Shown piece by piece: positions 1 through 8,921 of a stretch of 64,000 nt of DNA. Each line of letters starts with the position of its first letter. Position 1 is the first letter of the stretch. This DNA is from CAXBBB01 sp963841855 (GTDB lineage: Bacteria > Bacteroidota > Rhodothermia > Rhodothermales > BA12), in contig CAWJEJ010000003.1 in assembly GCA_963841855.1 (NCBI GenBank), forward strand, positions 248,001 to 312,000, read 5' to 3'. Under the pieces are notes generated by a model. It made no database searches. It was given only the letters and a program-made list of their open reading frames with translations, and was not told the DNA's origin. Made by a program: the position numbers and the translations under genes.

Positions 1-1415
1 CGCCGTCCACGTCGGCGGCGGTCGGGGCGGCGATGTTGCCGCGCGGGATTTCGGCGAGGGGCGTCCGTCCGGCGTCATTGGCTCGAACGCGAGCGCGCCG
101 GTTTGACGGAACGCAAACACGTCGCCCGAGAACGTGCCGACGATCAGATCGACTCAGGCCGTCGCCGTCCAGATCGGCGATGGTGGGGACAAAACTGTAG
201 CCGTCGAGAGCGGGCAGGTCGAGGCGGGCCGCGCGCAGGCTCGGAGCGCCGGGCGTGCCGACGTTTTCCCAGGCGAACAGTTCGCCGTCGGTCGTGCCGA
301 CGATCAGGTCGGCGTCGCCGTCGCCGTCCAGGTCGCCCCAGGCGGGAGCCGAACCCGTCCCCGCGTCGAGGCCGGGAACGAGGGCGTCGGTGACGCGCGC
401 GAACGTGCCGTCGTCGCGCTGGGTCAGCAGGTGGAGGTTGCGAATCGGTGCCGTCCCAAACGCCCCGCCGACGACACCGACGGTCAGATCGTCGCGCCCG
501 TCGCCGTTCACATCCGAAACGGCAGCCGCGTTATAGCCCGCCGTCCGCAGCGCCGATGTGGGAAACGCCGTCGTCGCGATGTGGAAGGCGGGAGCCGGGC
601 ACGCGCCGTCGTTTTCGAGCAGGTAGAGGCTGGGCGAGAAGAAGTCGCCCCAGATCAGGTCGTTGTCGCCGTCGCCGTCCACGTCGGCCACGTCGAGCGC
701 GCTCGCGCCGTGCATGCGGTTCGCGTCGCCCGGAAGCGACAGGACCATAGTCGTCGAACTCGAATGGCGACGGCGCCGACTTCTGGTCGCCGATCACGAG
801 GACGCCGGGCCACTCGTCGTGGAGCAGCCGAAAGCGTGGCACGCCATCATCGCCCGGCCCGAGTCCTTCGAAGACGGTCAGCGTGCCGTCGACCTGGGCT
901 TGCAGCAGGTCCAGGATGCCGTCGCACGTCACGTCGGCCAGCGCGGGCACGTTCTGCCGGTCCGCCGAGATCGGGTCGCCCGACTGCGCATCGACCAGCG
1001 GACCGACGGACGGGCGAATCCGCCGGCGGTCCGCTCGTAGAACCGCACGCCCGACAGCGGCTCCTCGGTCGAGCAGGTCGCCGTCGCCGTCGCCGTCCAG
1101 GTCCGACTACGCGCACCCACTGCCCGACGCGCACGTCGTGCCAGTGATCCGTGCTCCACGCCAGGTCGGTCGGAGCCGGGCCGACGCGTTCCCACAGCGT
1201 CAGCGCGTCGGCATAGGTCTGGACGAGCAGGTCGAGGTCTCCGTCGTCGTCCACGTCCCACCACTGCGGGCGCGGCGCCGCGACGCCTCCGGCAAACGGA
1301 TCACGCACGGCCGCGCCGCCGGCATCGACGACCGAAAACGGAGCCGCGTCGCGCGTCCACGTCTGCGCGCCTGGCTGGACAGGCGAGCGCGAAGGACCAG
1401 CAGCGCCCGCGTCAC
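1..1415 (-). pseudogene. VCBS/FG-GAP repeat secreted protein, frameshifted and cut by the window edge
   Basis: Read on the minus strand, this encodes repeated calcium-binding D-x-D-G-D-G-D motifs (for example DVDDDGDLDLL, DVNGDGRDDL, DLDGDGDADLI). These are typical of VCBS/FG-GAP beta-propellers in secreted Bacteroidota proteins. A likely GTG start at 1415-1413 overlaps the TGA of the upstream DUF2911 gene and leads into a signal-peptide-like stretch ending near QTWTRDAAPF. The frame has to change near about 1370-1390, 1100, 1060, 750, 151 and 60 to keep the repeats readable, so no intact product can be made as written. The gene runs off the left edge. Either it is a decayed gene or this end of the sequence carries indel errors; the density of breaks favours the latter. 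Confidence 0.7.
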
Positions 1416-1999
1416 AGCTCGACGAATCGGCACGCGCACGTCGACGCCCGCCCAGCGAATGCGCAGATCGACGCCGCCCTCGACCGGCACGAAGTCGTAG
1501 ACCAGCGACTGCTCGTAGCTGTCCGGTTCGTACGCCGTCATCGGAGCGACGACCACGTCGAGGGCTCGCGTCGTACTCGTCGGCTAGGTGCTGACCGGGG
1601 TGCGTGTTGAGGTGGATCGTCCACGGACTCGCTCTCTCGCGGCGTGGTGAAGAGCGGCGTAGACGCCCGGCGCCAGTGGCTGTCCGCCGACTGTCGACGA
1701 AGTCCGTCACGACGAGTTCGGTCGCCATGTGCGCGCCAGTCGACCAGATCTGATCGTAGCCGACCAATCCGCCGAAGATCGTCCGGCCGCGCGCGTAGGG
1801 TTTGCCATAGACGACGTGGAGGTAGGTGCCGTCGCCGAGCGTCGCTCCGGCCCGCCCGACCGCGCTGCCCGGGCGGCGGATCGGCTTCGTCGACGCGCAG
1901 GCCGCTCACGACAAACGTCTGAGCGTCAGCGGAGACCGGGCTTTGAGCCGAAGCCGCAGGGGCAAGCGCCAAGAAGGCGGCGAAGAGGAAGAGACGCAT
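1412..1999 (-). pseudogene. DUF2911 domain protein, frameshifted
   Basis: The ATG at 1999 opens a clear signal peptide (MRLFLFAAFLALAPAASAQ). Reading across frames restores a DUF2911-type sequence: VVYGKPYARGRTIFGGLV, WSTGAHMATEL, APGVYALFTTP, then WTIHLNTHPGQH and a C-terminal LRIRWAGVDVRVPI. DUF2911 proteins are small secreted or periplasmic proteins of unknown function common in Bacteroidota. At least four frame changes are needed (near 1890, 1680, 1600 and 1425). The restored stop is TGA at 1414-1412, overlapping a GTG start for the downstream VCBS gene, so the two were probably co-transcribed. Domain identity rests on recognised motifs, not an alignment. Confidence 0.65.
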
Positions 2000-2193
2000 A
2001 ACTCGGATAGAAGTATCGTCCAAACGTATCGGGGGACGGAGATAGTTTCGGCGGCGCGGCGATTGCGGGTGCCGAGGCTGAGCGCTCAGGCCAGCAGGGT
2101 TCGATAACATTCAAGAAATACCGCCTCCGACTCCGCTGCGACCGGTAACCAAGCGCAGCGAAACAAGGCATACACTTCGTTGGCCAGTGCGAC

Positions 2194-2522
2194 GTGACGT
2201 GCTCGCTGTCGAGCGGGCTGACCGTGGGCGTCGGCTTCTACCGCTTGGCGCTGCTCGGCACTGCGTTCGCCGGAGGAACGCTGTGGGCGCTAGGGCGGTC
2301 GGGGTATGGCGCTTCGCGCAAGCTCGAATACCTACTCGACATCGAAGTTGAGGGCGAGATGGAGGAGGCCGCGCCCGCTCGCGCGAAAGCGGGGATCTCG
2401 GCCTGGCGTTTCTGGTCGACCTGCGCACTACGTCCGACGCGCCTTCTCTGACGCACGCTCTGGGGCAGGTCCGGGGCGTGTCGCACGTCACGCTCTACTT
2501 CGACGAAGACCGGCCCCTCTAG
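2194..2522 (+). pseudogene. Fragment of a membrane protein (MgtC/DUF4956-like C-terminal part), frameshifted
   Basis: The first frame gives a hydrophobic stretch with G-V-G-F-Y-R-L-A-L-L-G-T, resembling the last transmembrane helix of MgtC or DUF4956 proteins. It continues through an acidic LEYLLDIEVEGEMEE segment. Near 2385 the coding frame moves, and DLGLAFLVDLRTT then GVSHVTLYFDED follow, up to TAG at 2520-2522. This looks like the cytoplasmic regulatory tail of such proteins. The N-terminal membrane part is missing. Frame use past the stop (TAAEFDRIATQ) still looks protein-like, so the stop itself may be an error or mutation. Family assignment is tentative. Confidence 0.4.
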
Positions 2523-2684
2523 ACCGCGGCGGAGTTCGACCGGATCGCTACGCAGGCGCTCTCCTCACTGATTGCCGACGCGTCCTGCCTATTCGACGTG
2601 GAGGAGCAGAGATGCGAAAACCTGTCGCGTTTCCGGTCAGCACCTTGCATACTCACGCGCGTTTGGGCATCTTACGCCCGTTCT

Positions 2685-2755
2685 GGTGCCGTGGCCGAGT
2701 GGTTAGGCAGAGGTCTGCAAAACCTCGTACGGCGGTTCGAGTCCGCCCGGTACCT
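2685..2755 (+). tRNA. tRNA-Cys (GCA anticodon)
   Basis: A complete cloverleaf can be drawn. The 7-bp acceptor stem is GGTGCCG with CGGTACC (one G-U pair); the D-arm is GCC/GGC; the anticodon stem is GAGGT/ACCTC around loop CTGCAAA with anticodon GCA; the T-arm is GGCGG TTCGAGT CCGCC. The discriminator base is T (U73), the cysteine identity base. CCA is not encoded. Confidence 0.96.
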
Positions 2756-2759
2756 CATC

Positions 2760-2792
2760 CGCCCGCTTGGCCTTGCGCCGAGTGGGCGTTTT
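2760..2792 (+). terminator. Rho-independent terminator of tRNA-Cys
   Basis: A 12-bp stem pairs CGCCCGCTTGGC (2760-2771) with GCCGAGTGGGCG (2777-2788), with two G-U pairs. It has a 5-nt loop and is followed by TTTT. It begins five bases after the tRNA. Confidence 0.85.
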
Positions 2793-3027
2793 GGATGATG
2801 GCGGAGCGTATAGACCGTGGCTGATGAGCCGATCGGGGTTAGAGTCTTTCCGTGCTACATGCGGACGGTGCGACGCTGCGAACGCCCGCCGACGCTGCTT
2901 ACACAACCGAGCCGTTCGGTGCCTGGTCTCTGAGGTGCAGCGAAGCCTTGGGCGCTTGGTTCGCCTGAACGGTGACACAGCGGCGTCAGAGCGATCCGGT
3001 ATCTTGCCGCGATCCACTACCGAATCC

Positions 3028-3624
3028 ATGATTACCTACGTCGCCGGAACGCTCATCGAGAAGAAACCTACGCACGCCGTCGTCGATGTGGGCGGACTGG
3101 GCTACCTGATCCTGATTCCCGTCTCGACCTACGAAGTGCTGGGCGACGTCGGCGTGGCGGCCAAGCTGCACACCGTTTTCGTCGTGCGCGAGGATGCGCA
3201 GCAGCTCTACGGCTTCGCGAGCCTGGCCGAACGGACCATCTTCGAGGCGATGACGTCGGTCTCGGGCATTGGGCCCAAGATGGCGCTGGCGGCACTCTCG
3301 TCGTCGCGCCCCGCCGACCTGCAAGACCGCATCCTGTCGGGCGACGCGGCTCAGCTCACGTCGATCCGGGGCGTCGGGCGCAAGACGGCCGAGCGGCTGG
3401 TCGTCGAGCTCAAGGACAAGATGACGACGATGGACCTGGGCGGAGGCGGCACGCTCGGAAGCGGCGACGACGCCAAGGCGGCCGCCCGCGCCGACGCGCT
3501 GGCGGCGCTCGAAACGCTGGGCGTCCCGCGTGCGACGGCCGAACGCAACCTGCGCAAAGCGATTCGCGCCAATCCAGGTGCGCAGTCCGCCGACGAACTG
3601 ATCCGGCTGGCGCTGCGCGAGTGA
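3028..3624 (+). CDS. ruvA: Holliday junction branch migration protein RuvA
   Basis: The 198-residue product has the normal RuvA length and domain order. An N-terminal OB fold (MITYVAGTLIEKKPTHAVVDVGGLGYLI) is followed by two helix-hairpin-helix motifs (SVSGIGPKMALAAL and SIRGVGRKTAERLVVELKDK). A flexible linker rich in G and A then leads to the C-terminal three-helix domain (ALAALETLGVPRATAERNLRKA) that contacts RuvB. RuvA tetramers hold the four-way junction while RuvB drives branch migration in recombinational repair. The ATG at 3028 is chosen because the family begins M-I-x-x-x-x-G-x-L; upstream in-frame sequence reads through the tRNA terminator and is not protein-like. No ruvB or ruvC adjoins it, which is common in Bacteroidota. 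Confidence 0.96.
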   Translation: MITYVAGTLIEKKPTHAVVDVGGLGYLILIPVSTYEVLGDVGVAAKLHTVFVVREDAQQLYGFASLAERTIFEAMTSVSGIGPKMALAALSSSRPADLQDRILSGDAAQLTSIRGVGRKTAERLVVELKDKMTTMDLGGGGTLGSGDDAKAAARADALAALETLGVPRATAERNLRKAIRANPGAQSADELIRLALRE

Positions 3625-3864
3625 CGGTAGGCCATCGGCCGGATTCTACAGATTCGAGGGCACTTCCTCTAGGGACGAGACTCGTCTCGCCCGCCGCGGC
3701 TAGATCAACGAAGAGTCTTGCAGGATCAGCTAAACCGACTGCCTCCGCCGCGAGCGGTCGAATGTGGCAGGCGGTCGCGCATTCCTGCCTTCGCAGCAAC
3801 GACGGTTGGAGCGATGGGAAACGGATCGAGAAGTAAGGCAACTTCTCCGCCAAACGCGTAGACG

Positions 3865-4341
3865 CTAGGCGCCCAGAATCTCGCGGATCGCCTTCTGACG
3901 AAAGTCGAATATCCGGTCTAGTTGCCACCGAACGACCGGATGCACGATTTCGCCCAGCGGATAGAGAGGCAGCACATAACGCACCGCATCTTCGACGCGC
4001 GTACCGCCGCTGTCCTCCACGAACGTGTGCGTGTGGTGCCACGTGCGGTACGGCCCCCGGCGCTGCTCGTCGACGAACAGGTGCGGCGGCTCCCACCGGC
4101 TGATCTCAGTCCGCCAGCCGAACGGGATACCGAAGAGGGCCAGCCGGTATTCGATGATCGCGCCCTGCGTCATCTCGTCCGGAGCCTGCGTGATGCTGAA
4201 GTCCAACTCGGGCGGCGTGATGCGCCCCAGGTTCTCGGCGTCGGCGAAAAAGGCGAACACCTCGCGACGCCCGAGCGGCACGTGCGTCGTGCGCGTTAGC
4301 AGGTGCGTGCGGGACGGGGCGAGTGGCACTGGCGGGTCCAT
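3865..4341 (-). CDS. SRPBCC family (coenzyme Q-binding/START-like) protein
   Basis: The 158-residue protein begins with the SRPBCC pattern: a first strand (HLLTRTTHVPLGRREVFAFFADAENL), then ITPPELDFSI. The conserved W-x-T-x-I-x-x-W-E-P-P and F-V-D-E-Q-x-x-G-P-Y-x-x-W-x-H-x-H-x-F segments follow. Members form a hydrophobic ligand pocket, and related proteins are often annotated as cell-division inhibitor or cyclase/dehydrase homologues. The actual ligand cannot be read from sequence. Its ATG (4341-4339) directly follows the TAA of metK with no base between, so the two genes should be translationally linked and share a promoter. No signal peptide or membrane segment is visible, so it is probably cytoplasmic. 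Confidence 0.85.
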   Translation of the reverse strand: MDPPVPLAPSRTHLLTRTTHVPLGRREVFAFFADAENLGRITPPELDFSITQAPDEMTQGAIIEYRLALFGIPFGWRTEISRWEPPHLFVDEQRRGPYRTWHHTHTFVEDSGGTRVEDAVRYVLPLYPLGEIVHPVVRWQLDRIFDFRQKAIREILGA

Positions 4342-5514
4342 TTACAGGTTTGCCGCTGCCGCTTTCAGCTCGTCGACTTTGTCCATTCGCTCCCACGTGA
4401 ACGCGTCGCCGGTTCGCCCGAAGTGGCCGTAGGCGGCCGTCTGGCGGAAGCGTGGGCGTTTCAGATCAAGCGCGCGAATGATGCCGGTCGGCGTCAGAGG
4501 GAAAACCTCCCGGACGATCTTGGACAGGTCGGCCGACGCGTGCGCGCCCGTCCCAAACGTGTCGACGTTGACCGAGACGGGCTGGGCGACGCCGATCGCG
4601 TAGGCGAGTTGGACGAGCACTTCGTCGGCCAATCCGGCAGCGACCAAGTTCTTGGCCACGTAGCGCGCCATGTACGCCGCCGAGCGGTCGACCTTGCTGG
4701 CGTCCTTGCCGCTGAACGCGCCGCCGCCGTGCGCGCCCTTTCCGCCGTACGTGTCGACGATGATCTTGCGTCCGGTCAAGCCCGCGTCGCCGTGCGGTCC
4801 GCCGATGACGAATTTGCCGGTCGGGTTGACGTGGAGGATCAGGTCGTCGTCCACCAGATCCGAGGGCAGCACGCGCGGAAGCAGGTGCTCGACTACGTCG
4901 GCTTTGATCTGTTCGAGCGAGACCTCGTCGGCGTGCTGCGTCGAGACGACGACGGTGTGGATGCGCTCGACGGTTTTGCGGTCGTTGGCATACTCTATCG
5001 TGACCTGGCTCTTGGAGTCGGGGCGCAGATACGTCATCACCTTTCCGGCCTTGCGGATCGCGGCCAGTTCCTGAACCAAGCGGTGCGACAGGTGCAGGCC
5101 CAGCGGCATCAGTTCGTCGGTCTCGCGCGTGGCGTAGCCGAACATCATGCCCTGATCGCCCGCGCCCTGCTCCTCGTGCAACCCGCCGCCCTCGTCGACG
5201 CCCTGCGCGATGTCGGGGCTCTGCTCGTGGATCGACGAGATGACGCCGCAGCTTTCGGCGTCGAAACGGAGGGCTGGGTTGGTATAGCCGATGTCGCGGA
5301 TCACGTCGCGCGCCACCTGCTGCACGTCGACCCAGGCGCGCGTGGTGACTTCTCCGGCGAGCACGACGAGTCCGGTCGTGACGAGCGTTTCGACGGCGAC
5401 GCGGCTTTCGGGGTCTTGCTCTAGGAGCGCGTCGAGGACGGCGTCCGAGATCTGGTCGGCGACTTTGTCGGGGTGGCCTTCCGAGACGGATTCGGACGTG
5501 AAGAGGTATGGCAT
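4342..5514 (-). CDS. metK: S-adenosylmethionine synthetase
   Basis: The 390-residue product makes S-adenosylmethionine from methionine and ATP. Diagnostic segments include SVSEGHPDKVADQISDAVLD at the N-terminus (His contacts the triphosphate), the GAGDQGMMFGYA loop near residue 120, and the phosphate-binding GGKGAHGGGAFSGKD-x-x-KVDRSAAY segment. The length matches the family. The ATG at 5514 gives the canonical start M-P-Y-L-F-T-S-E-S-V-S-E-G-H-P-D; in-frame upstream sequence is not conserved in style. The stop abuts the start of the SRPBCC gene. I found no SAM riboswitch core in the 240 bases upstream. Confidence 0.97.
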   Translation of the reverse strand: MPYLFTSESVSEGHPDKVADQISDAVLDALLEQDPESRVAVETLVTTGLVVLAGEVTTRAWVDVQQVARDVIRDIGYTNPALRFDAESCGVISSIHEQSPDIAQGVDEGGGLHEEQGAGDQGMMFGYATRETDELMPLGLHLSHRLVQELAAIRKAGKVMTYLRPDSKSQVTIEYANDRKTVERIHTVVVSTQHADEVSLEQIKADVVEHLLPRVLPSDLVDDDLILHVNPTGKFVIGGPHGDAGLTGRKIIVDTYGGKGAHGGGAFSGKDASKVDRSAAYMARYVAKNLVAAGLADEVLVQLAYAIGVAQPVSVNVDTFGTGAHASADLSKIVREVFPLTPTGIIRALDLKRPRFRQTAAYGHFGRTGDAFTWERMDKVDELKAAAANL

Positions 5515-5753
5515 CAGCAAGCGGTGGGATGAAGCGGGTAGAGAGATCGGCGGCCAGGCGCGCGTGCGAAAGTCGCTTTGTAAGCCCGGCGGCGGAGCAG
5601 GTTCGCGCGTCTGGTCGGCTTTTCGCGCGGAACAGCAGGCTGAACGGACGCGTGGTTGCCCGTTGTGGATAGCCGCCGTAGCTTTCGGATACCACATCCA
5701 CCCGTCGGCACGCGCCGATTCCCCCCCCCTCTACTCCTCCCCGCATCCGCATT

Positions 5754-5990
5754 ATGAGCACCGTTGCAGACCAAGTCAAAGCCATCATCGTCGACAAGCT
5801 CGGCGTAGACGCTCCAGACGTCGTCACCGAAGCCTCGTTCACCAACGACCTGGGCGCCGACTCGCTCGACATCGTCGAACTCGTCATGGAGTTCGAGAAA
5901 GAGTTCGGCATCAACATCCCCGACGAGGACGCCGAGAAGATCTCGACCGTCGGCGACGCCGTCAGCTATATGGAAGAAAAGACCGCGTGA
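5754..5990 (+). CDS. acpP: Acyl carrier protein
   Basis: The 78-residue acidic four-helix protein carries the growing acyl chain in type II fatty-acid synthesis. The phosphopantetheine attachment site is Ser37 in GADSLDIVELVMEFEKEF. The rest (MSTVADQVKAIIVDKLGV near the N-terminus, IPDEDAEKISTVGDAV near the C-terminus) matches housekeeping ACPs closely. It lies 188 bases upstream of fabF in the usual acpP-fabF order. No Shine-Dalgarno is seen, in keeping with other genes here. Confidence 0.97.
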   Translation: MSTVADQVKAIIVDKLGVDAPDVVTEASFTNDLGADSLDIVELVMEFEKEFGINIPDEDAEKISTVGDAVSYMEEKTA

Positions 5991-6178
5991 CCTCGCGCCC
6001 GGACGGCGCGGCTTTCGAGTCGCGCGTCTGTTGACTTCTCAGCGACGCACCTGTGATTCGGCTTCGGCCGCGATTGCGGGTGCGTCGCTCGTTAGGGGAC
6101 GTTGCACTGCCGGGTGCATCCCGCGCGCCGCCCGGACGTACCCACCTCGCCAAGGCTTTCTCACCCAAACTGCTCCCC

Positions 6179-7453
6179 ATGCCTGCTCCCACCACTGATC
6201 CCACCCGCCGCGCCGTCGTCACCGGTCTGGGCACCGTTTCGCCGCTGGGCATCGACACCGCTTCGTCGTGGGAAGGACTGCGCGAGGGCCGTAGCGGAGC
6301 CGGGCCGATCACGCGCTTCGACGCGTCCGACTACCCGGCGAACTTCGCTGCCCAGGTGCCGGACAGCTTCGACCCGCACGTCGCCGTCGACAAGAAGCTC
6401 TCGCGCCGCCTCGATCCCTACGCCCGCTACAGCCTCGTCGCCGCCAGGGAAGCCATCTTGGACGCCGGACTCGATACCTCGTCGATGACCGACAAGGAGC
6501 GTTCGCGCGCGGGCGTCACGTTTGGCGCGGGCATGGGCGGCATGAATATATACTACGAGCAGGCGCAAAACCTGATCCACCATGGGCCGAGCCGCGTCTC
6601 GCCGTTCTTCATCCCGATGCTGATCACGGACATGATTCCGGGCCTGATCTCGATGGAATACGGACTGCGCGGCCCCAACTACGCCATCGTCTCAGCCTGC
6701 GCGACGGGCAACAACAACATCGGCGAGGCGGTCATGCTCATCCAGGCCGGACGCGCCGATCTGATGATTACGGGCAGCGGCGACGCCAGCGTCAACGAGA
6801 CCGGCGTGGCAGGCTTCACGGCGATGAAGGCGATGTCGACGCGCAACGACGATCCCGCGACGGCTAGCCGCCCGTTCGACGCCACGCGCGACGGCTTCGT
6901 GATGGGCGAAGGCGCCGGTGCTCTGGTCGTCGAGAGCCTGGCCCACGCCCAAGCGCGCGGCGCGCGGATCTACTGCGAGATCACCGGTCTGGGCATGAGC
7001 GCCGACGCGCACCACATCACGGCTCCTCACCCCGAAGGCATCGGCGCGGCGCTGGGCATGCAGGGCGCGCTGGACGACGCGAGCCTCAACGCGTCCGATG
7101 TGGACTATCTCAACATGCACGGCACGAGCACGCCGCTGGGCGACATCGCCGAGACCAACGCGATCAAGCACGTGTTTGGCGACCACGCCTACAAGATGAG
7201 CCTGTCGTCGACCAAGAGCATGACGGGCCACATGCTAGGCGCCGCCGGTTCGTTCGAAGCCATCGCCTCGATCCTCGCGATCCACCACAACATCGTCCCG
7301 CCGACGATCAACTTCGAGAACCCGGACCCGCTCTGCGACCTGGACTACACGTTCAACGAGGCGCGCGAGAAGCCCGTCAAGATCGCCGTCAGCAACGCGT
7401 TTGGCTTTGGCGGGCACAACACGTCGGTCGTGTTCGAGCGCTTCGAGGGGTGA
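6179..7453 (+). CDS. fabF: Beta-ketoacyl-ACP synthase II
   Basis: This 424-residue condensing enzyme elongates acyl-ACP with malonyl-ACP. The catalytic triad is visible: Cys174 in SACATGNNNIGEA, His314 in NMHGTSTPLGD and His351 in GHMLGAAG. The C-terminal glycine loop NAFGFGGHNTSVVF is present. The ATG at 6179 places RRAVVTGLGTVSPLG about ten residues in, as in the family; the extra upstream in-frame sequence is arginine-rich and unlikely to be translated. It follows acpP and probably belongs to the same fatty-acid cluster. Confidence 0.96.
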   Translation: MPAPTTDPTRRAVVTGLGTVSPLGIDTASSWEGLREGRSGAGPITRFDASDYPANFAAQVPDSFDPHVAVDKKLSRRLDPYARYSLVAAREAILDAGLDTSSMTDKERSRAGVTFGAGMGGMNIYYEQAQNLIHHGPSRVSPFFIPMLITDMIPGLISMEYGLRGPNYAIVSACATGNNNIGEAVMLIQAGRADLMITGSGDASVNETGVAGFTAMKAMSTRNDDPATASRPFDATRDGFVMGEGAGALVVESLAHAQARGARIYCEITGLGMSADAHHITAPHPEGIGAALGMQGALDDASLNASDVDYLNMHGTSTPLGDIAETNAIKHVFGDHAYKMSLSSTKSMTGHMLGAAGSFEAIASILAIHHNIVPPTINFENPDPLCDLDYTFNEAREKPVKIAVSNAFGFGGHNTSVVFERFEG

Positions 7454-7508
7454 CCGGAGAGTCGTCCTTTTCGCACGCGATGTGGCGAAGTGCGTGCGTT
7501 CAGCTGGC

Positions 7509-8693
7509 ATGGCTGCTCCCGCTCGCACACTTCTGATCTTCGCTTTGCTGTCGGCTTGCGTTTCGGTGCGAGCCGATGCTCAGGCCGCTCGCCCCGTCAC
7601 AGATGCAAGCGGCGCGTCTGTGGGGAGCAATCCACGCGGGCTCACGCTCGTCGGAGACCGTCTCTACTTCACGGCCGGAGGAGAGCGCAGCAGAGGGCTT
7701 TGGGCTGTTCATGAGGGCAACGCCTCGCGCATCGACCTGCCTATAACGGCGTTGAAGCGGCAGCCTCGGGACGATTGGAACGACTGGAGACGCGCGACCG
7801 CCGAAATCGTGGGGACCGACGGCACGTGGCTTTATCTAGGAGAACGCGGAGCGGCGGCCTCGGGCGGTGCCGACACGCTATGGGCCTACGACGGAAAATG
7901 CGTGGTGGCGACGCCCGACGTGAAGGCTGGGGAAGGCGTGCAGCTCGGCGATGCCGCGTACGCCCTGGTTGCGCCCAGCAGCGGCGGCGATCGCACACAG
8001 GTCCCCCGTCTGACCCGGCTCAAGAGCGGTCGCCCAGCAGAATCGCTCGACCTCACACCCCACGGCTTCGTCCGGTTCGGCGACCGGCTCTGGATCGCCG
8101 GCAAACGCGGCGAGGAGGCTCTGACGCTGTGGTCGTACGACGGCGAGCGGCTCGACCGGCATGCCAGCGCTTCCGACAGCCTAGCGGCTCAGGACGAGTA
8201 TGAGATCCGGCTGAGCGTGGCCGGAGGCGCGCTGTATCTGAGCAGCGGTGCAAAACTCTGGCGCATCGATGGTGACCGAGTCGTGCGTGTCAACAGGCAG
8301 GGAGAAGACGACATCTCGGCGCCGTTCGACCTGCTGGGCCACGCGTTCGTCTACCAGAGTTCGTCGCAAGGGCCAGGCGTTTTCTCTCCTTCGTTCGTCC
8401 GCGCCGTTCAGGGCGATTCGCTCACGTGGGGCCTCCATGGCGAGTGGGGTGACCTGCCCGATTTATCCCGCTCGCCTCGTCCGGGAGCGGGCATTCGTTT
8501 CGACGGAGGTTACTATCTGTGGCGCGGCTCCGGGCCCCTCTACCGGACGCAGGGCGACACGCTCGCAGCCGTCGAGCCGCGAACCGCTTCGTTCGGCACC
8601 GTCGGCGATTTCACCTGGATCGGCGCCGACCTCTACTTCACAGCCGGGCAGTGGCAGAACAGCAGGCTATGGCGGATTCCGGAGGCCAGGTAG
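7509..8693 (+). CDS. Putative lipoprotein with ELWxxDGT-like propeller repeats
   Basis: The 394-residue protein has a lipoprotein-type signal (LLIFALLSAC, lipobox L-S-A-C at about residue 17). It then carries spaced motifs of the form x-L-W-x-x-D/E-G: GLWAVHEGN, TLWAYDGK, TLWSYDGER, KLWRIDGDR and RLWRIPEAR. Each follows a strand such as DRLYFTAGG. This resembles the ELWxxDGT repeat proteins of Bacteroidota, which fold as beta-propellers outside the cytoplasm. No T9SS sorting domain follows, consistent with lipid anchoring. Function is unknown. The start at 7509 is chosen because it opens the signal peptide directly. Confidence 0.75.
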   Translation: MAAPARTLLIFALLSACVSVRADAQAARPVTDASGASVGSNPRGLTLVGDRLYFTAGGERSRGLWAVHEGNASRIDLPITALKRQPRDDWNDWRRATAEIVGTDGTWLYLGERGAAASGGADTLWAYDGKCVVATPDVKAGEGVQLGDAAYALVAPSSGGDRTQVPRLTRLKSGRPAESLDLTPHGFVRFGDRLWIAGKRGEEALTLWSYDGERLDRHASASDSLAAQDEYEIRLSVAGGALYLSSGAKLWRIDGDRVVRVNRQGEDDISAPFDLLGHAFVYQSSSQGPGVFSPSFVRAVQGDSLTWGLHGEWGDLPDLSRSPRPGAGIRFDGGYYLWRGSGPLYRTQGDTLAAVEPRTASFGTVGDFTWIGADLYFTAGQWQNSRLWRIPEAR

Positions 8694-8921
8694 ACCGCGC
8701 GCGTCGGAACGACTGATGGATCGCAGGCCGAACGATACGCATGCGCATTCTCGCGTGAGCAACTCCCGCTGCCGGTCGCCGGGTTCGCACTGAAACGCCG
8801 AAAGCCTGGGCGAGCGCGTTGGCGGTCTCGATTGCCGGATCGGAGCGGCTTTTCTCGTGGCGACGGTTAAGGCGCCAGCGGTAGGGCCGATAGCGCAGAC
8901 GAACCTCCTACCTCCGTCCCA

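Noticed and set aside
3828..3847. GAGAAGT/ACTTCTC hairpin after the SRPBCC gene as a terminator
   Set aside because: Only 7 bp and no T-run on the minus strand.
5515..5753. SAM riboswitch upstream of metK
   Set aside because: I looked for SAM-I and SAM-II cores on the minus strand and saw no matching set of stems.
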